64,000 bases of DNA from UBA2033 sp035345875 (GTDB taxonomy: Bacteria > Spirochaetota > Leptospiria > Leptospirales > Leptospiraceae): contig DAORDH010000010.1 in the NCBI GenBank assembly GCA_035345875.1, positions 62,001 to 126,000 of the forward strand. The letters run 5' to 3'. Under the pieces are notes generated by a model. It was given only the letters and a program-made list of their open reading frames with translations, searched no databases and was not told the origin of the DNA. Positions 23,379-32,750 of the stretch are shown here, piece after piece. The translations under genes and the position numbers were made by a program. Positions within the stretch are counted from its first letter, which is position 1. Each line of letters opens with the position of its first letter.

Positions 23379-24449
23379 ATGGCTGGAAAAATAACTCACA
23401 TAGAAGTATTGGCTCAGGCTACAAAACACTTAGATCATGGCACAAGTGAACAGAGAAATATTGCCCATTTACTTTTGGATAAATCCAATAAAAATTATGC
23501 AAATCTAGGAACCATTGCACCAGATATTTTTTATTATTATCATATTTTATCTCCTTCAAAAATTACTAGCAAGGCACAAATTTGGGGAGATTTACACCAC
23601 CATGAAAAAGTCGCAGAACTTGTTTTAAATTTCTTGGATATCATCATCGAAACAGAAGAGGGGATTTACAGAGATAGGATGATTGCATTTGTGCTTGGAT
23701 ACATTTGCCATTGTGCAGTAGATATAGTAACGCATCCTTATATCTTTTTTATTTCTGGAGATTACTACAACAAAGACCCAGAGATTGCAAGCTTAGCACA
23801 ATACAATCATATGCGAGTAGAATTTGCACTCGATTCTTATTTGCTCGACCATAGATGGGGAATGAGTCCAAAGGATTATGATTTCACTCATTATATAGAC
23901 GTTAGACGACGTGGAGTGAGTGGTCTTAAAAAAATTGACCCGATGATTTGGGTGTTTTGGATTGAAGCGCTTCGTCTTACTTTCCCAGAAGAATTTAAAA
24001 AAAACTACATTGGTTCTATGCGTAAAATTATTCCTGGAGACATCATCAATGATTCCTATCTAGGATATATTCGATTCAATGAAGTGCTAGATTCTAGAAG
24101 CAATGGAATGCGAAATTTCTTAAAAATGGTTGACTTTATCTCATTTACAAAGAAAAAAGCATCCACTTTACTTATGCCATTAAAGGAATCCATCGACACA
24201 AGGGTTTTGAACTCCGATGAAAAAGAATGGTTTTATCCTGCAGATGCAAGTCGTAAGAAAAATCATTCCTTTATCACCTTGGTCAACCAAGCTGCAAATG
24301 CGGCAAGGGATGCAATGACCAATGCTTGGGAGTATCTCAAAGGAAACATTAAAAGAGAGGCAATCTTGAAAGAATACGGTGGTTATAACCTAGACACTGG
24401 TCTTCGCTACCAGGGAATATCTGAAATGAAAGAGTTCGCACCTTTATGA
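23379..24449 (+). CDS. Zinc-dependent phospholipase C-like protein
   Basis: The product has 356 residues from the ATG at 23379; a TTG at 23367 would add four residues. The first 170 residues match the zinc-dependent phospholipase C / S1-P1-like family: His, Asp and His ligands occur in the stretches AHLLLD, LGTIAPDIF, GDLHHHEKV, CHCAVDIVTHP and YNHMRVEFALD. There is no signal peptide, so a cytoplasmic role is more likely than secretion. The C-terminal part (about 190-356) is charged and not recognised. It overlaps the PBP gene by 4 bp (ATGA), suggesting coupled translation. The substrate is uncertain. Confidence 0.75.
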   Translation: MAGKITHIEVLAQATKHLDHGTSEQRNIAHLLLDKSNKNYANLGTIAPDIFYYYHILSPSKITSKAQIWGDLHHHEKVAELVLNFLDIIIETEEGIYRDRMIAFVLGYICHCAVDIVTHPYIFFISGDYYNKDPEIASLAQYNHMRVEFALDSYLLDHRWGMSPKDYDFTHYIDVRRRGVSGLKKIDPMIWVFWIEALRLTFPEEFKKNYIGSMRKIIPGDIINDSYLGYIRFNEVLDSRSNGMRNFLKMVDFISFTKKKASTLLMPLKESIDTRVLNSDEKEWFYPADASRKKNHSFITLVNQAANAARDAMTNAWEYLKGNIKREAILKEYGGYNLDTGLRYQGISEMKEFAPL

Positions 24450-27025
24450 ATCGAAATTATAATTCTCTAAGCACTTTTATCATTGGTGGGTTTGCCTCTC
24501 TAGTGAATTCTGTTTTATCTGGAAGTTATGCTTTCTTAAAATTAATTTTTGTTTTAATTTTCCTCGGAGTTCTCAATGTTTTTCTAATCGTTGGTTCTTT
24601 GGATGATTGGAAATTAATTCCCAAAGCAATGGATTATGAAATTCCCTCAACTCTCTATGGTGTGAATACGAAAGGAGAATATGAGGCAATTGCAGAGTTC
24701 TATCAGTTTTCGCGTATCGTATTAAATCTACCTAGCTTTAAAGAAGAAACAGATTCTCCAGACAAAAGAAATAAAGTTTTACAATGCTTTCTCTCAACGG
24801 AAGACAGTAATTTTTATGAACACCATGGATTAGATCTAAGAGGGATCGTAAGAGCCTTTGCAGTTAATATTGTTGCTGGAAAAATCAAAGAAGGGGCTTC
24901 TACGATCACACAACAAGTAGCACGTCTAAAGTTTTTAAATACAGACAGATCCTTTATTCGAAAAGCCCGTGAAGCATGGCTCGCTTTTTTAATGGAGCTT
25001 TATTATGACAAGAATACAATTCTAGAAATGTATTTAAATGAAATTCCACTCGGGCATGGAACGCTCGGAGTTGGAGCGGCAGCCCGTTTTTATTTTAGAA
25101 AAGATATCAACTCTCTCGGTTGGGGAGAAGCGGCACTCCTTGCAAGTCTTACAACAAGACCAAAAGAATTTAGTCCTTTAGTAAATCCGATGGTATCTGC
25201 CAATAAAGTCAGAGTCATTTTTATGAAGCTTGTGGAAAATGGTAAGATGGACATTGCAAAGGCAGAATCCGAATACAAAAAATTCTCTGAATACTATGCA
25301 AGCCTTAATCGATCGCCTAACGACTCTGCTTACTCGGATCGACTCAATCGATTTCCATATTTTACTGAATACATTCGAAGACTTCTCAAGAAACATGTAA
25401 GTAATGAGGATTTATATAGCGGTGGATTAAAAGTTTACTCTACCATGAATATTCAGCACCAAACCGAAGCAGAAGCTGTATTGTCTGCAGGGCTTATCAA
25501 TCAAACAAAGATTTCAAATCAAAGAGCATTTAAAAATATTGATGCTTTTGATGATCAATTTGGTGATGTTTACAATCTAATTGCACTCACGCATGATATT
25601 AGTGATTTTAAGTTTAAAATTTCTAGAATGGAGAGAACATTTAGAAGTGTATACCAAGAAGAACTAAGAGATAATTATGCAGCTCTCAATTTACTGACGG
25701 GCTCTGATAGTGTAGGAAGTATTTTCGACGAAAATTATGCGAAACAAACTACACAGGATCATTTACTACCAGTAGAAGGTGGGATCATTAGTATGCGTCC
25801 TGAAACTGGTTATATAACTGCGATGGTTGGAGGATCTGGGTTTCGCTCCGACAATCAACAGCTTAGACCGATTCAAGCCTATCGTCAACCGGGATCATCT
25901 TTTAAACCACTCGTTTATGCAACTGTTTTAGATTATTATGGAAAAAATCCATTGGAAGAGCCAGAAAAAAATGTAACTGCATCTACCTTGTTTCTAGATT
26001 CTCCTTTGCAATATTTGATGGAGGATGGAGATGAGTGGTCGCCTGAAAATTACAGTGAGGAATATTCTGGATTTATGCGTTTAAGAACTGCACTTGAAAA
26101 TTCAAAAAATTCTGTGGCGATTCGAGTTGTAGAGCATATCGGTCTTGCAAAGCTTCTTCCTACACTTACAGAGCTACTCCGTATTAACCGCGATATTCCC
26201 AAAAACTATTCGGTTGCTCTAGGAACTTTTGAAATGACTCCTTATGAATTGACTAAGTCCTATGCAGCATTGGCATCCAAAGGCAAGGAAGTCTTTCCTA
26301 TTTCCATTTTATACATCACAGATAGCAAAGACCAAATGATCAAAGATTTTAGACCGGAGCATGAGAAAAAAGAAAGAAAACAAATCATTTCTCCAGAGGC
26401 GAGTTTAATCATTACAAGTATGATGGGAGATGTGATCAAGCATGGAACCGGTAAAGCGGTATTATCCGCAGGATTGCGAAGACCAGCCGCCGGAAAGACT
26501 GGAACCACAAATAACTTTAGAGATGCATGGTTTGTAGGATATACTCCTGAGCTTGTAAGTTCAGTTTGGGTGGGATATGATACAGGAACAATTTCTCTTG
26601 GAAAAGGGATGTCTGGGGGAGTAGTGGCAAGTCCTATGTGGGGGAAATTTATGGCGGGTGCTCTCAAGGGCGAGCCAGTCAAAGAGTTTAATTTTGGGGA
26701 AAATTTAAATGTATTTACCCGAAAGGTATGCACTATCTCGGGTAAAATTCCAGGACCTCATTGTCATAAGGTATATGAGGAAGTGTTTATCAAAGACACT
26801 CTAGATAAAGCAATTTGCGACGACCATAGAGGCTACAATCCAGAAATAGATGTCCCACAGGATTTACTTCCTGTTACACCAACAACTGTGAATACAAAAG
26901 AAAAAGAACCAGTAAAGCCTAAGAAAAAGAAACCTAAGGAAACAGATTCGAAACCAGAAAAACCAGTTGTTGCCAAAAAGAAACCTAAGAAGAATATTTT
27001 CCAAGGGGATGAGCGAATCGAATAG
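24446..27025 (+). CDS. Penicillin-binding protein 1A
   Basis: This bifunctional class A PBP of 859 residues builds peptidoglycan. One membrane helix lies near residues 25-50. The transglycosylase (GT51) domain has its catalytic Glu at 119 in EDSNFYEHHG and KEGASTITQQ following. The transpeptidase domain has SxxK at 484-487 (SSFK), SKN at 553-555 and KTG at 684-686. The C-terminal tail is Lys/Pro-rich and likely disordered. It overlaps the preceding gene by 4 bp. All motifs are intact. The following gene encodes a LysM/M23 peptidase, so cell-wall functions are clustered here. Confidence 0.93.
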   Translation: MNRNYNSLSTFIIGGFASLVNSVLSGSYAFLKLIFVLIFLGVLNVFLIVGSLDDWKLIPKAMDYEIPSTLYGVNTKGEYEAIAEFYQFSRIVLNLPSFKEETDSPDKRNKVLQCFLSTEDSNFYEHHGLDLRGIVRAFAVNIVAGKIKEGASTITQQVARLKFLNTDRSFIRKAREAWLAFLMELYYDKNTILEMYLNEIPLGHGTLGVGAAARFYFRKDINSLGWGEAALLASLTTRPKEFSPLVNPMVSANKVRVIFMKLVENGKMDIAKAESEYKKFSEYYASLNRSPNDSAYSDRLNRFPYFTEYIRRLLKKHVSNEDLYSGGLKVYSTMNIQHQTEAEAVLSAGLINQTKISNQRAFKNIDAFDDQFGDVYNLIALTHDISDFKFKISRMERTFRSVYQEELRDNYAALNLLTGSDSVGSIFDENYAKQTTQDHLLPVEGGIISMRPETGYITAMVGGSGFRSDNQQLRPIQAYRQPGSSFKPLVYATVLDYYGKNPLEEPEKNVTASTLFLDSPLQYLMEDGDEWSPENYSEEYSGFMRLRTALENSKNSVAIRVVEHIGLAKLLPTLTELLRINRDIPKNYSVALGTFEMTPYELTKSYAALASKGKEVFPISILYITDSKDQMIKDFRPEHEKKERKQIISPEASLIITSMMGDVIKHGTGKAVLSAGLRRPAAGKTGTTNNFRDAWFVGYTPELVSSVWVGYDTGTISLGKGMSGGVVASPMWGKFMAGALKGEPVKEFNFGENLNVFTRKVCTISGKIPGPHCHKVYEEVFIKDTLDKAICDDHRGYNPEIDVPQDLLPVTPTTVNTKEKEPVKPKKKKPKETDSKPEKPVVAKKKPKKNIFQGDERIE

Positions 27026-27141
27026 CAGAGGTCTGGAAAAGTAATATACTTGTCTATAAATTCGTCGAAAATATAAAGGACTTATGTTAGCGAAAAGGTT
27101 AAATTTAAATTTTATTCAGATTGGTTTAGAATGAGTCGGCA

Positions 27142-28233
27142 ATGATATTTCAAAAACCTAGAAAACTTCCCCACGGGAAAGAGTTACTCAGAACAGAGAA
27201 ATTCACTTTAATTTATCTTGGATCAGGCAATCTCCATTATTCATTTATAGGAGAGAAAGGTCTTGTCTATGGAGATATTGATCTAAAAAGAAATCATTTT
27301 AAAATTATACCGCTGATTACTCTCGCTACACTTATCACATCTTATTTAGTTTTTGGAACCAATCCTACCTCTGCGATGATCGAACCGAACCCTGATGTAT
27401 TACAGGAAGAAATTGCGGAAAATGATGAAAGAGATAAAAGGGCAAAACATGCGGATGAAAATTATCTCAAACAAACAGAAGAGCAAAAACTAGCAGTGAT
27501 CAAATCCTCTGACTCTTCTAAGAAATCTAAAAATATTTCTTACCATGTAAAAGACACAGACACATTACAATCTATTTCCTCTCATTTTAATGTAACCCCT
27601 GAAGCGATTCGAGAAGCATCTAATTTAAAACCAACGGATAAGATTTATCCAGGAGATGTTTTAAGTATTCCAAATCGAAGAGGACTTCTCTATAAATTTA
27701 AAAACGGAGATACTCTCGCTAAAGTAGCAAGCACGTATAGAGTGAGTGTCGAAGAAATTATTGAAGAAAACAAATTAGAAGACTCTGATATTTTTATGCC
27801 TGGTCAAAAAATCTTTTTACCAGGAGCAATCATTCCAGATCCAACCCCAGTTTGGTATTCGCCTGTCGCTTCTAATATCATCACATCTGGTTTTGGCTGG
27901 AGAACATTTCCTCGTTATCAATTTCATGATGCATTGGATCTAAAATCAAATTACGAGCCAGTGCGTGCGGCGAGAACTGGAAAGGTAATCTACAGTGGAT
28001 GGATGGGTGGTTATGGAAACGTGGTTATATTGGAGCACACGGGAGACTTAAAAACACTCTATGCTCATAATTCGAAATTGTATGTGAGAGAAGGTGAATT
28101 TGTTTTGGGAGGGAAAATTATTTCTAGATCTGGTTGCACAGGCTATTGTTTTGGAGCACATCTGCATTTTGAAGTGATTAAAAATGAGAAATCGGTAAAT
28201 CCTACAAATTTTATAAAAGGTTTTACTTTTTAA
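27142..28233 (+). CDS. LysM domain M23 metallopeptidase
   Basis: The 363-residue product has one N-terminal membrane segment (about 58-78), two LysM repeats (about 132-177 and 183-230, the first starting SYHVKDTDTLQSIS), and a C-terminal M23 peptidase. The zinc ligands His262 and Asp266 (FHDALDL) and His340/His342 (HLHFE) are present, so the enzyme is likely active. M23 enzymes cut peptidoglycan cross-links and often bind the wall with LysM. The position next to PBP1A fits a role in wall growth or division. There are 116 bp between the two genes. Confidence 0.92.
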   Translation: MIFQKPRKLPHGKELLRTEKFTLIYLGSGNLHYSFIGEKGLVYGDIDLKRNHFKIIPLITLATLITSYLVFGTNPTSAMIEPNPDVLQEEIAENDERDKRAKHADENYLKQTEEQKLAVIKSSDSSKKSKNISYHVKDTDTLQSISSHFNVTPEAIREASNLKPTDKIYPGDVLSIPNRRGLLYKFKNGDTLAKVASTYRVSVEEIIEENKLEDSDIFMPGQKIFLPGAIIPDPTPVWYSPVASNIITSGFGWRTFPRYQFHDALDLKSNYEPVRAARTGKVIYSGWMGGYGNVVILEHTGDLKTLYAHNSKLYVREGEFVLGGKIISRSGCTGYCFGAHLHFEVIKNEKSVNPTNFIKGFTF

Positions 28234-28284
28234 ATCAAACTCAATCGTCTCTCTAACTTTATTAATTTGAACAGGAAGGTATCA

Positions 28285-29373
28285 ATGAAAATACTAATCT
28301 ATATACTCATTGGTTTAAATTTGTTTTATTGTGCTACAAATCAGGAAATTAAAGACATTCGAACACAATTAAACGAAAGAATTCAAAATCCATATGACAC
28401 GACTACACCAGTAAAAATTTTATTTTCCACAAATAGGAAAACAATTTCGACTGACGTGTCTTGCTCTAATAATTACTATTCGAATCAAGTTGATACTTCT
28501 GAAAAATTAGGTTCCTGTGAAGTAGTAGTGCCTGCACAGCATGATATAGGAAGCCTAGATCAGGACCCAGCAGGAAGCACTGAAAAATTCTTTAAACTAG
28601 AAAACCATGAATCCATTGGAAATATAGATGATTTAGTCTCACGTGTTTCGAAAAATACATTTCCAGAGATTATTGTTTTTGTGCATGGATTTAATGTTAA
28701 ATTTGAAGAAGCACTTCTAAGAGCAGCACAAATCAAGTATGATTTAAAATTTAGCGGAGAAGTAGTTCTATTTTCTTGGCCTGCCGGAGCAGATGATGGG
28801 GTTTTAAGTTCACTCTTAATTAAAAACACCTATCAAAATAATTTAGCAAATGCGAAAGCTTCCATATTTACATTTAAATCTTTCTTATCAAAACTTGCTT
28901 CCTCTAATAAGAAAATTCATCTCATCGTTCATTCCATGGGACACCAAGTAGTTTTGCCAGCAGTCGCAAACTTGAACAGAGAAAAGAATGATAAAATTCT
29001 AAAAGAAATGATTCTAAATGCTCCCGACTTTGACTATATAGAGTTTAAAGGAATTGCAGAGAATCTGAAAAAATCAGCAGAGCGTATAACGGTTTATTGT
29101 TCCCCTGGAGATAACGCTCTTGTTGCTTCTAGTAAGGTGAATGCAAATAAAAGGCTTGGGTCTTGTGAGAAATATCCTGGTTTGGATATGATCAATGTAA
29201 ACCCAGTTGATTCTCCTGTGATGGGAATTGGTGGACTTGGGCATGGATATTATTCCTCTAGACCGATCCTAACAGATGTGTATCAAGTCATACTTGGCTT
29301 AGAGGCAAAGAATCGATTATTCCTTAGAAAATCTTCTCCAATCAATGGAGAAGATTATGTAATGAGACGATAA
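28285..29373 (+). CDS. DUF900-like alpha/beta hydrolase lipoprotein
   Basis: The product has 362 residues from the ATG at 28285 (AGGAAGG ribosome binding site); a TTG at 28267 is in frame but upstream of it. The signal peptide ends with a lipobox LFYC. The rest is an alpha/beta hydrolase of the DUF900 type: VFVHGFN (oxyanion strand), nucleophile Ser217 in VHSMGHQV, and a probable late His in GGLGHGYYSSR. The substrate is unknown. It is followed at once by the degenerate phosphoesterase-like gene (8 bp). Confidence 0.78.
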   Translation: MKILIYILIGLNLFYCATNQEIKDIRTQLNERIQNPYDTTTPVKILFSTNRKTISTDVSCSNNYYSNQVDTSEKLGSCEVVVPAQHDIGSLDQDPAGSTEKFFKLENHESIGNIDDLVSRVSKNTFPEIIVFVHGFNVKFEEALLRAAQIKYDLKFSGEVVLFSWPAGADDGVLSSLLIKNTYQNNLANAKASIFTFKSFLSKLASSNKKIHLIVHSMGHQVVLPAVANLNREKNDKILKEMILNAPDFDYIEFKGIAENLKKSAERITVYCSPGDNALVASSKVNANKRLGSCEKYPGLDMINVNPVDSPVMGIGGLGHGYYSSRPILTDVYQVILGLEAKNRLFLRKSSPINGEDYVMRR

Positions 29374-29380
29374 TCAAACT

Positions 29381-30151
29381 ATGAAAAAGATATTTCTAAC
29401 CATTTTAATTCTTCTAACATTCATATCCAATCAACCTATCTCAACTACTGATAAAGAGTTTGTTATATTGTATTTTTGTGATATGGATGGAGTTTACGAT
29501 TTTGATTTAGATGGTAGAAAAGGATTAGCTACAATTTCAGAAATTAAAAAAAGTGAGTCCAAAAAGTTTTATGATCATAGAGGTCAGGTTTTTTTAATCT
29601 CTGGCGGAAATTTTTCCGGTAAGGGTGCTAAAATGCAAGCGCATTTTAATCTATTAAACAAAGCAGGATTCGATGCAGCTTTTATCGGGGAAGACGAACT
29701 CAGTTATTTAGAAATGAATCCTGCTCTCAAAAATTTAAAACTTCCTGTGATTGCAGAGAGAGAAAATAGTTTTGATGCAGTCTTAGAAAAAATTATAAAG
29801 TCAGAAGGGATTCAGTTTAGAATTAGTCATATACTACCGGATGTAGAAGATACAAGTATTGATGTGCAACTTTTATTTAAAAATGGTGGATCTTATGATT
29901 ATTTAAAAGCGATTGATGTGAAAAAGCCGGTTTACTTTTTTACAAATGAAGAACTCAGTTCTGCATTTAGCTTTAAGAAAAATATTTATACAGCAAAATG
30001 TCCCGCACCTGATATGCTAGGAAAACTAAATTTATATTTTAGAAATAAAAATCTAATTCGTCAAAAACAAGAATTTATTCCTTTGAACACTGTTGAATCT
30101 AATCGTTCTTGGATTGAGCCAGATCGTGAAATTGTAAATGAATTGAAGTAA
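29381..30151 (+). CDS. Degenerate metallophosphoesterase-like exported protein
   Basis: This 256-residue protein has a signal peptide. Its layout follows the N-terminal half of the 5'-nucleotidase/UshA metallophosphoesterases: a strand with CDMDG where the active enzymes have NDLHG, a GLATISEIKK helix like GLARLAT, then LISGGNFSG in place of DAGDFFQG, and IGEDELSY in place of LGNHEFDY. The metal ligands are therefore mostly lost (His to Asp36, Asp to Gly75/Gly76, Asn-His to Glu104-Asp105). It is probably a pseudoenzyme. Its role may be in binding rather than catalysis. The alignment was done by eye. Confidence 0.6.
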   Translation: MKKIFLTILILLTFISNQPISTTDKEFVILYFCDMDGVYDFDLDGRKGLATISEIKKSESKKFYDHRGQVFLISGGNFSGKGAKMQAHFNLLNKAGFDAAFIGEDELSYLEMNPALKNLKLPVIAERENSFDAVLEKIIKSEGIQFRISHILPDVEDTSIDVQLLFKNGGSYDYLKAIDVKKPVYFFTNEELSSAFSFKKNIYTAKCPAPDMLGKLNLYFRNKNLIRQKQEFIPLNTVESNRSWIEPDREIVNELK

Positions 30152-30186
30152 CGTTAGTTTTAATATAAGAAGATTTATAAGATTAC

Positions 30187-30323
30187 CACAGATATACACG
30201 GATATATTAAGAATATTCATTGGTTTGATACCATTTTTCACTTTCGAAAATTCAAATTCTATCATTGGAATGACCATATCATAATGATTCATCTAGATTT
30301 GAACTCATCGGTGTTCATCTGTG
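30187..30323. mobile_element. Small element with imperfect inverted repeat ends (MITE-like)
   Basis: The ends are CACAGATATACACGGAT (30187-30203) and, inverted, ATCGGTGTTCATCTGTG (30307-30323); 14 of 17 positions match by eye. The 137-bp interval codes for nothing. The sequence type (CACAGATGAACACnGAT) is common as a dispersed intergenic repeat in many bacterial genomes. The gap also holds about 90 bp more before the next gene. Confidence 0.45.
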
Positions 30324-30410
30324 TCTAGTACTCCCTTCGCTCCAATCATTCACGACGAACACCCTCACATGTGGTTAAATATTCTTATATAGAACGCACG
30401 TTAAATAAAT

Positions 30411-30896
30411 TCAATCCTCTACCAATATTAAATCCTCTACAAGGGCAGTTCCATTTTTTTGAACGGAGATCTTAATTTTTGATTTACCTTTTCGAATAGT
30501 TTCGTCTATCGATTTTGCTTTTTCTTCTGGTATAAAATATTCTTCAATTCCTGCTTCAAATCGACCATACCTACATTTTCCTCGTAGATAGGCATCACAT
30601 CTTTTTATTTCTCTTTCTTCGCAGGTTGGTAAAAAGTAATGATTGTCATGTGCTAGAGAGAGACAAATACAACTTTCCTCTTTCGCTTTAGGGTCTACTC
30701 CTTCACAAGTCATAGGTCCATATTCTACCTGATAGGTTACATAGTGACCAGCAATTGGATTGATAGGATCATAACCACTAATTGGTAGAATAAAACGAAG
30801 ACCTGATTGCAGTGAATATGCCTTATAAAACGTTAGTAATAATAAGGCAATAAATGGAAAAAGTAATGCAAGTAGAAATATTTTTTTAGAATTCAT
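30411..30896 (-). CDS. GDYXXLXY domain membrane protein
   Basis: The product has 161 residues from the ATG at 30896, which overlaps the stop of the upstream gene (ATGA) and follows AGGAGA. One hydrophobic N-terminal segment is followed by the family motif (GHYVTYQVEY; the Asp of GDY is His here). The family is small membrane-associated proteins of unknown role, nearly always downstream of a DUF2157 gene, as here. Several cysteines occur in the middle (ESCICL, TCEEREIKRCDAY), perhaps in disulfides outside the cytoplasm. Confidence 0.75.
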   Translation of the reverse strand: MNSKKIFLLALLFPFIALLLLTFYKAYSLQSGLRFILPISGYDPINPIAGHYVTYQVEYGPMTCEGVDPKAKEESCICLSLAHDNHYFLPTCEEREIKRCDAYLRGKCRYGRFEAGIEEYFIPEEKAKSIDETIRKGKSKIKISVQKNGTALVEDLILVED

Positions 30897-32029
30897 ATTA
30901 ATTCTCCTATCCAATTTGTAATCTTATCTCTATTTCTAATATATAGAACAGAAATTACAATAATTAGAATTCCAGAGAATATAAGTCCAATTCCAGTAAG
31001 TGCAAGCGAGGCAAATAATTGAAAATAGGCTACCAAAAAGCGAATCCCTATTACTACAATCGCAAATTCAAACAATTGTTTTGAATCAATGAGATGAAAA
31101 AGCAATCCAATAACAAACCAAATCAAAATAAAAAAGATTGTGTCTAAAAATTCAGAGTGAAAATAAAATAGATGAGAAGAGAGCATAAATAGATAAAGTA
31201 TAGAACCAATTCCTAAAAAGGCAGCTATCTTTTTATTTTGACCTAAGCTTAGGTAAACACTTAGAATTGAGAAAAGAAGGCTAATCATCAGTAAGCCCTG
31301 GATTGCAAGTAAACCGCTATCATTTTTAATTTTTGAAATATCTTTTAAAAAGGAAAAGACAATTGTTCCGGATAAAAATCCAAGTATACTCCAAAAAAGA
31401 CAAGTCTTTCCAAAGACTGTCAGTGTATCGACTTTACTTTGTTTAAGTGGAAAAGAAATAAATAAAAGGGAAGTGGGTAGAAAAGAAAAGAGCCAAACCA
31501 CGGCTACTTCATCCTTGTTAAATAATGAAATTCTATCAAATAAGAAAGATGTGGAAGAAAATAAGAAAGCAATCAGCCAAATATGTGTTGTGGCTCTTCC
31601 ACTAGACTGAAATACTAAAGGCAGTGTAATCAAGCACCAGAATAAAAAAGCTTGGTAAAGTTTTCCACCCGTGTTGTAAACCTGTGATATAAGACCGATA
31701 GACGCTAAGATCATTATAAAATAGGAAATAATTAAGACTTCTAGAAGCCATTTTTTATTATTTTCTCTTTGAATGTAGATCGAATAAGATATTCCGCCAA
31801 GAATTAGAAAATCAATTACTAATTTGACTCCATCATTTATATACTCCCAATTGGATGCGATTAGAGAGATGATACCGAGGCAAATAACAAGTGCGCCGAG
31901 AGTAATAATAGTATAAGCCGTTCTATTTTTGGGTTTGTGCTCTTCTTCGTATTTTATAATGGAAGCATACTGAATATCACTGATTAACCCAGCATCTTTC
32001 CAGAGATTTAATTTCTTTATTAGATTCAT
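30893..32029 (-). CDS. DUF2157 polytopic membrane protein
   Basis: The 378-residue product has an N-terminal soluble helix pair (about 1-35) and then ten or so hydrophobic helices, typical of DUF2157. Its partner, the GDYXXLXY gene, overlaps by 4 bp. The function of the pair is unknown. No transport motif is visible. No promoter was picked in the 121 bp gap before the CDP-alcohol transferase gene. Confidence 0.78.
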   Translation of the reverse strand: MNLIKKLNLWKDAGLISDIQYASIIKYEEEHKPKNRTAYTIITLGALVICLGIISLIASNWEYINDGVKLVIDFLILGGISYSIYIQRENNKKWLLEVLIISYFIMILASIGLISQVYNTGGKLYQAFLFWCLITLPLVFQSSGRATTHIWLIAFLFSSTSFLFDRISLFNKDEVAVVWLFSFLPTSLLFISFPLKQSKVDTLTVFGKTCLFWSILGFLSGTIVFSFLKDISKIKNDSGLLAIQGLLMISLLFSILSVYLSLGQNKKIAAFLGIGSILYLFMLSSHLFYFHSEFLDTIFFILIWFVIGLLFHLIDSKQLFEFAIVVIGIRFLVAYFQLFASLALTGIGLIFSGILIIVISVLYIRNRDKITNWIGELI

Positions 32030-32150
32030 AAAATTTTGACACTCGTCTTTGATTTAATTTTAAGGATACACTATGATAAAAAAAGCATTTATTTATCTTT
32101 AACAGGTTTAGGAAATTCGTATAGTATGATTTTTCTTTTTCAAAAAATAA

Positions 32151-32750
32151 TTATTCTTTTACTAAATCCTTTTTGTAATCGGTTAAATATTTTACAGATC
32201 CTATAAAGACAACGGCAATGAGTAAGTATCCGCTGATTTCAGGCTCTTTTGTAAAAACAAGATTTGGATAATTCCTTTGGAGTAAGGGTAGGCTTAGATA
32301 ATGAACCACAGAAATTGCGACTAAGGCTACTCCCCATTTGCCCCAAATATTTGGTTTCCCTTGTAACCCTCTTTTGAAGTATAAAAATAATCCCACCCAA
32401 ACTCCGATGATTTCTCGAATAATATACAAAATCAAAATCCAAAGAGGAAAATGAAAGTAGGCTGTTATAGTGGAAAGTCCCCCAATCGTTACAATTTTAT
32501 CAGAAACTGGATCTAGATATCTTCCTAGAATTGTTTCTTCTTTTAAGAGTCTCGCTATAAGTCCATCTAAATAATCACTTAACACAACATAACCGCAGAT
32601 AGAGATTAGAATATAGTAATATTTTATAATAGATGTATCTAGGTGATACAAATAGGCATACTCTATAAAAAAGGGAAGAAAAAAGGCTCTTGAAACAGTT
32701 AAAAAATTTGAAATTGTAAAAACTCTGTCTTTTAAGATTTCATGTTTCAT
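32151..32750 (-). CDS. CDP-alcohol phosphatidyltransferase family protein
   Basis: The 199-residue membrane enzyme carries the catalytic motif DG(X)2AR(X)8G(X)3D(X)3D as DGLIARLLKEETILGRYLDP with the following VSD. It joins CDP-diacylglycerol to an alcohol such as glycerol 3-phosphate; the exact substrate is not decided, though the length fits PgsA. Five to six hydrophobic segments are seen. It overlaps the SET-domain gene by 11 bp and is the last gene of a six-gene minus-strand run that starts with the glycosyltransferase at 37195. Confidence 0.85.
   Translation of the reverse strand: MKHEILKDRVFTISNFLTVSRAFFLPFFIEYAYLYHLDTSIIKYYYILISICGYVVLSDYLDGLIARLLKEETILGRYLDPVSDKIVTIGGLSTITAYFHFPLWILILYIIREIIGVWVGLFLYFKRGLQGKPNIWGKWGVALVAISVVHYLSLPLLQRNYPNLVFTKEPEISGYLLIAVVFIGSVKYLTDYKKDLVKE

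Noticed and set aside
26260..26733. Minus-strand ORF of 157 codons
   Set aside because: Antisense to the transpeptidase domain of PBP1A, which has all its motifs; no separate support.
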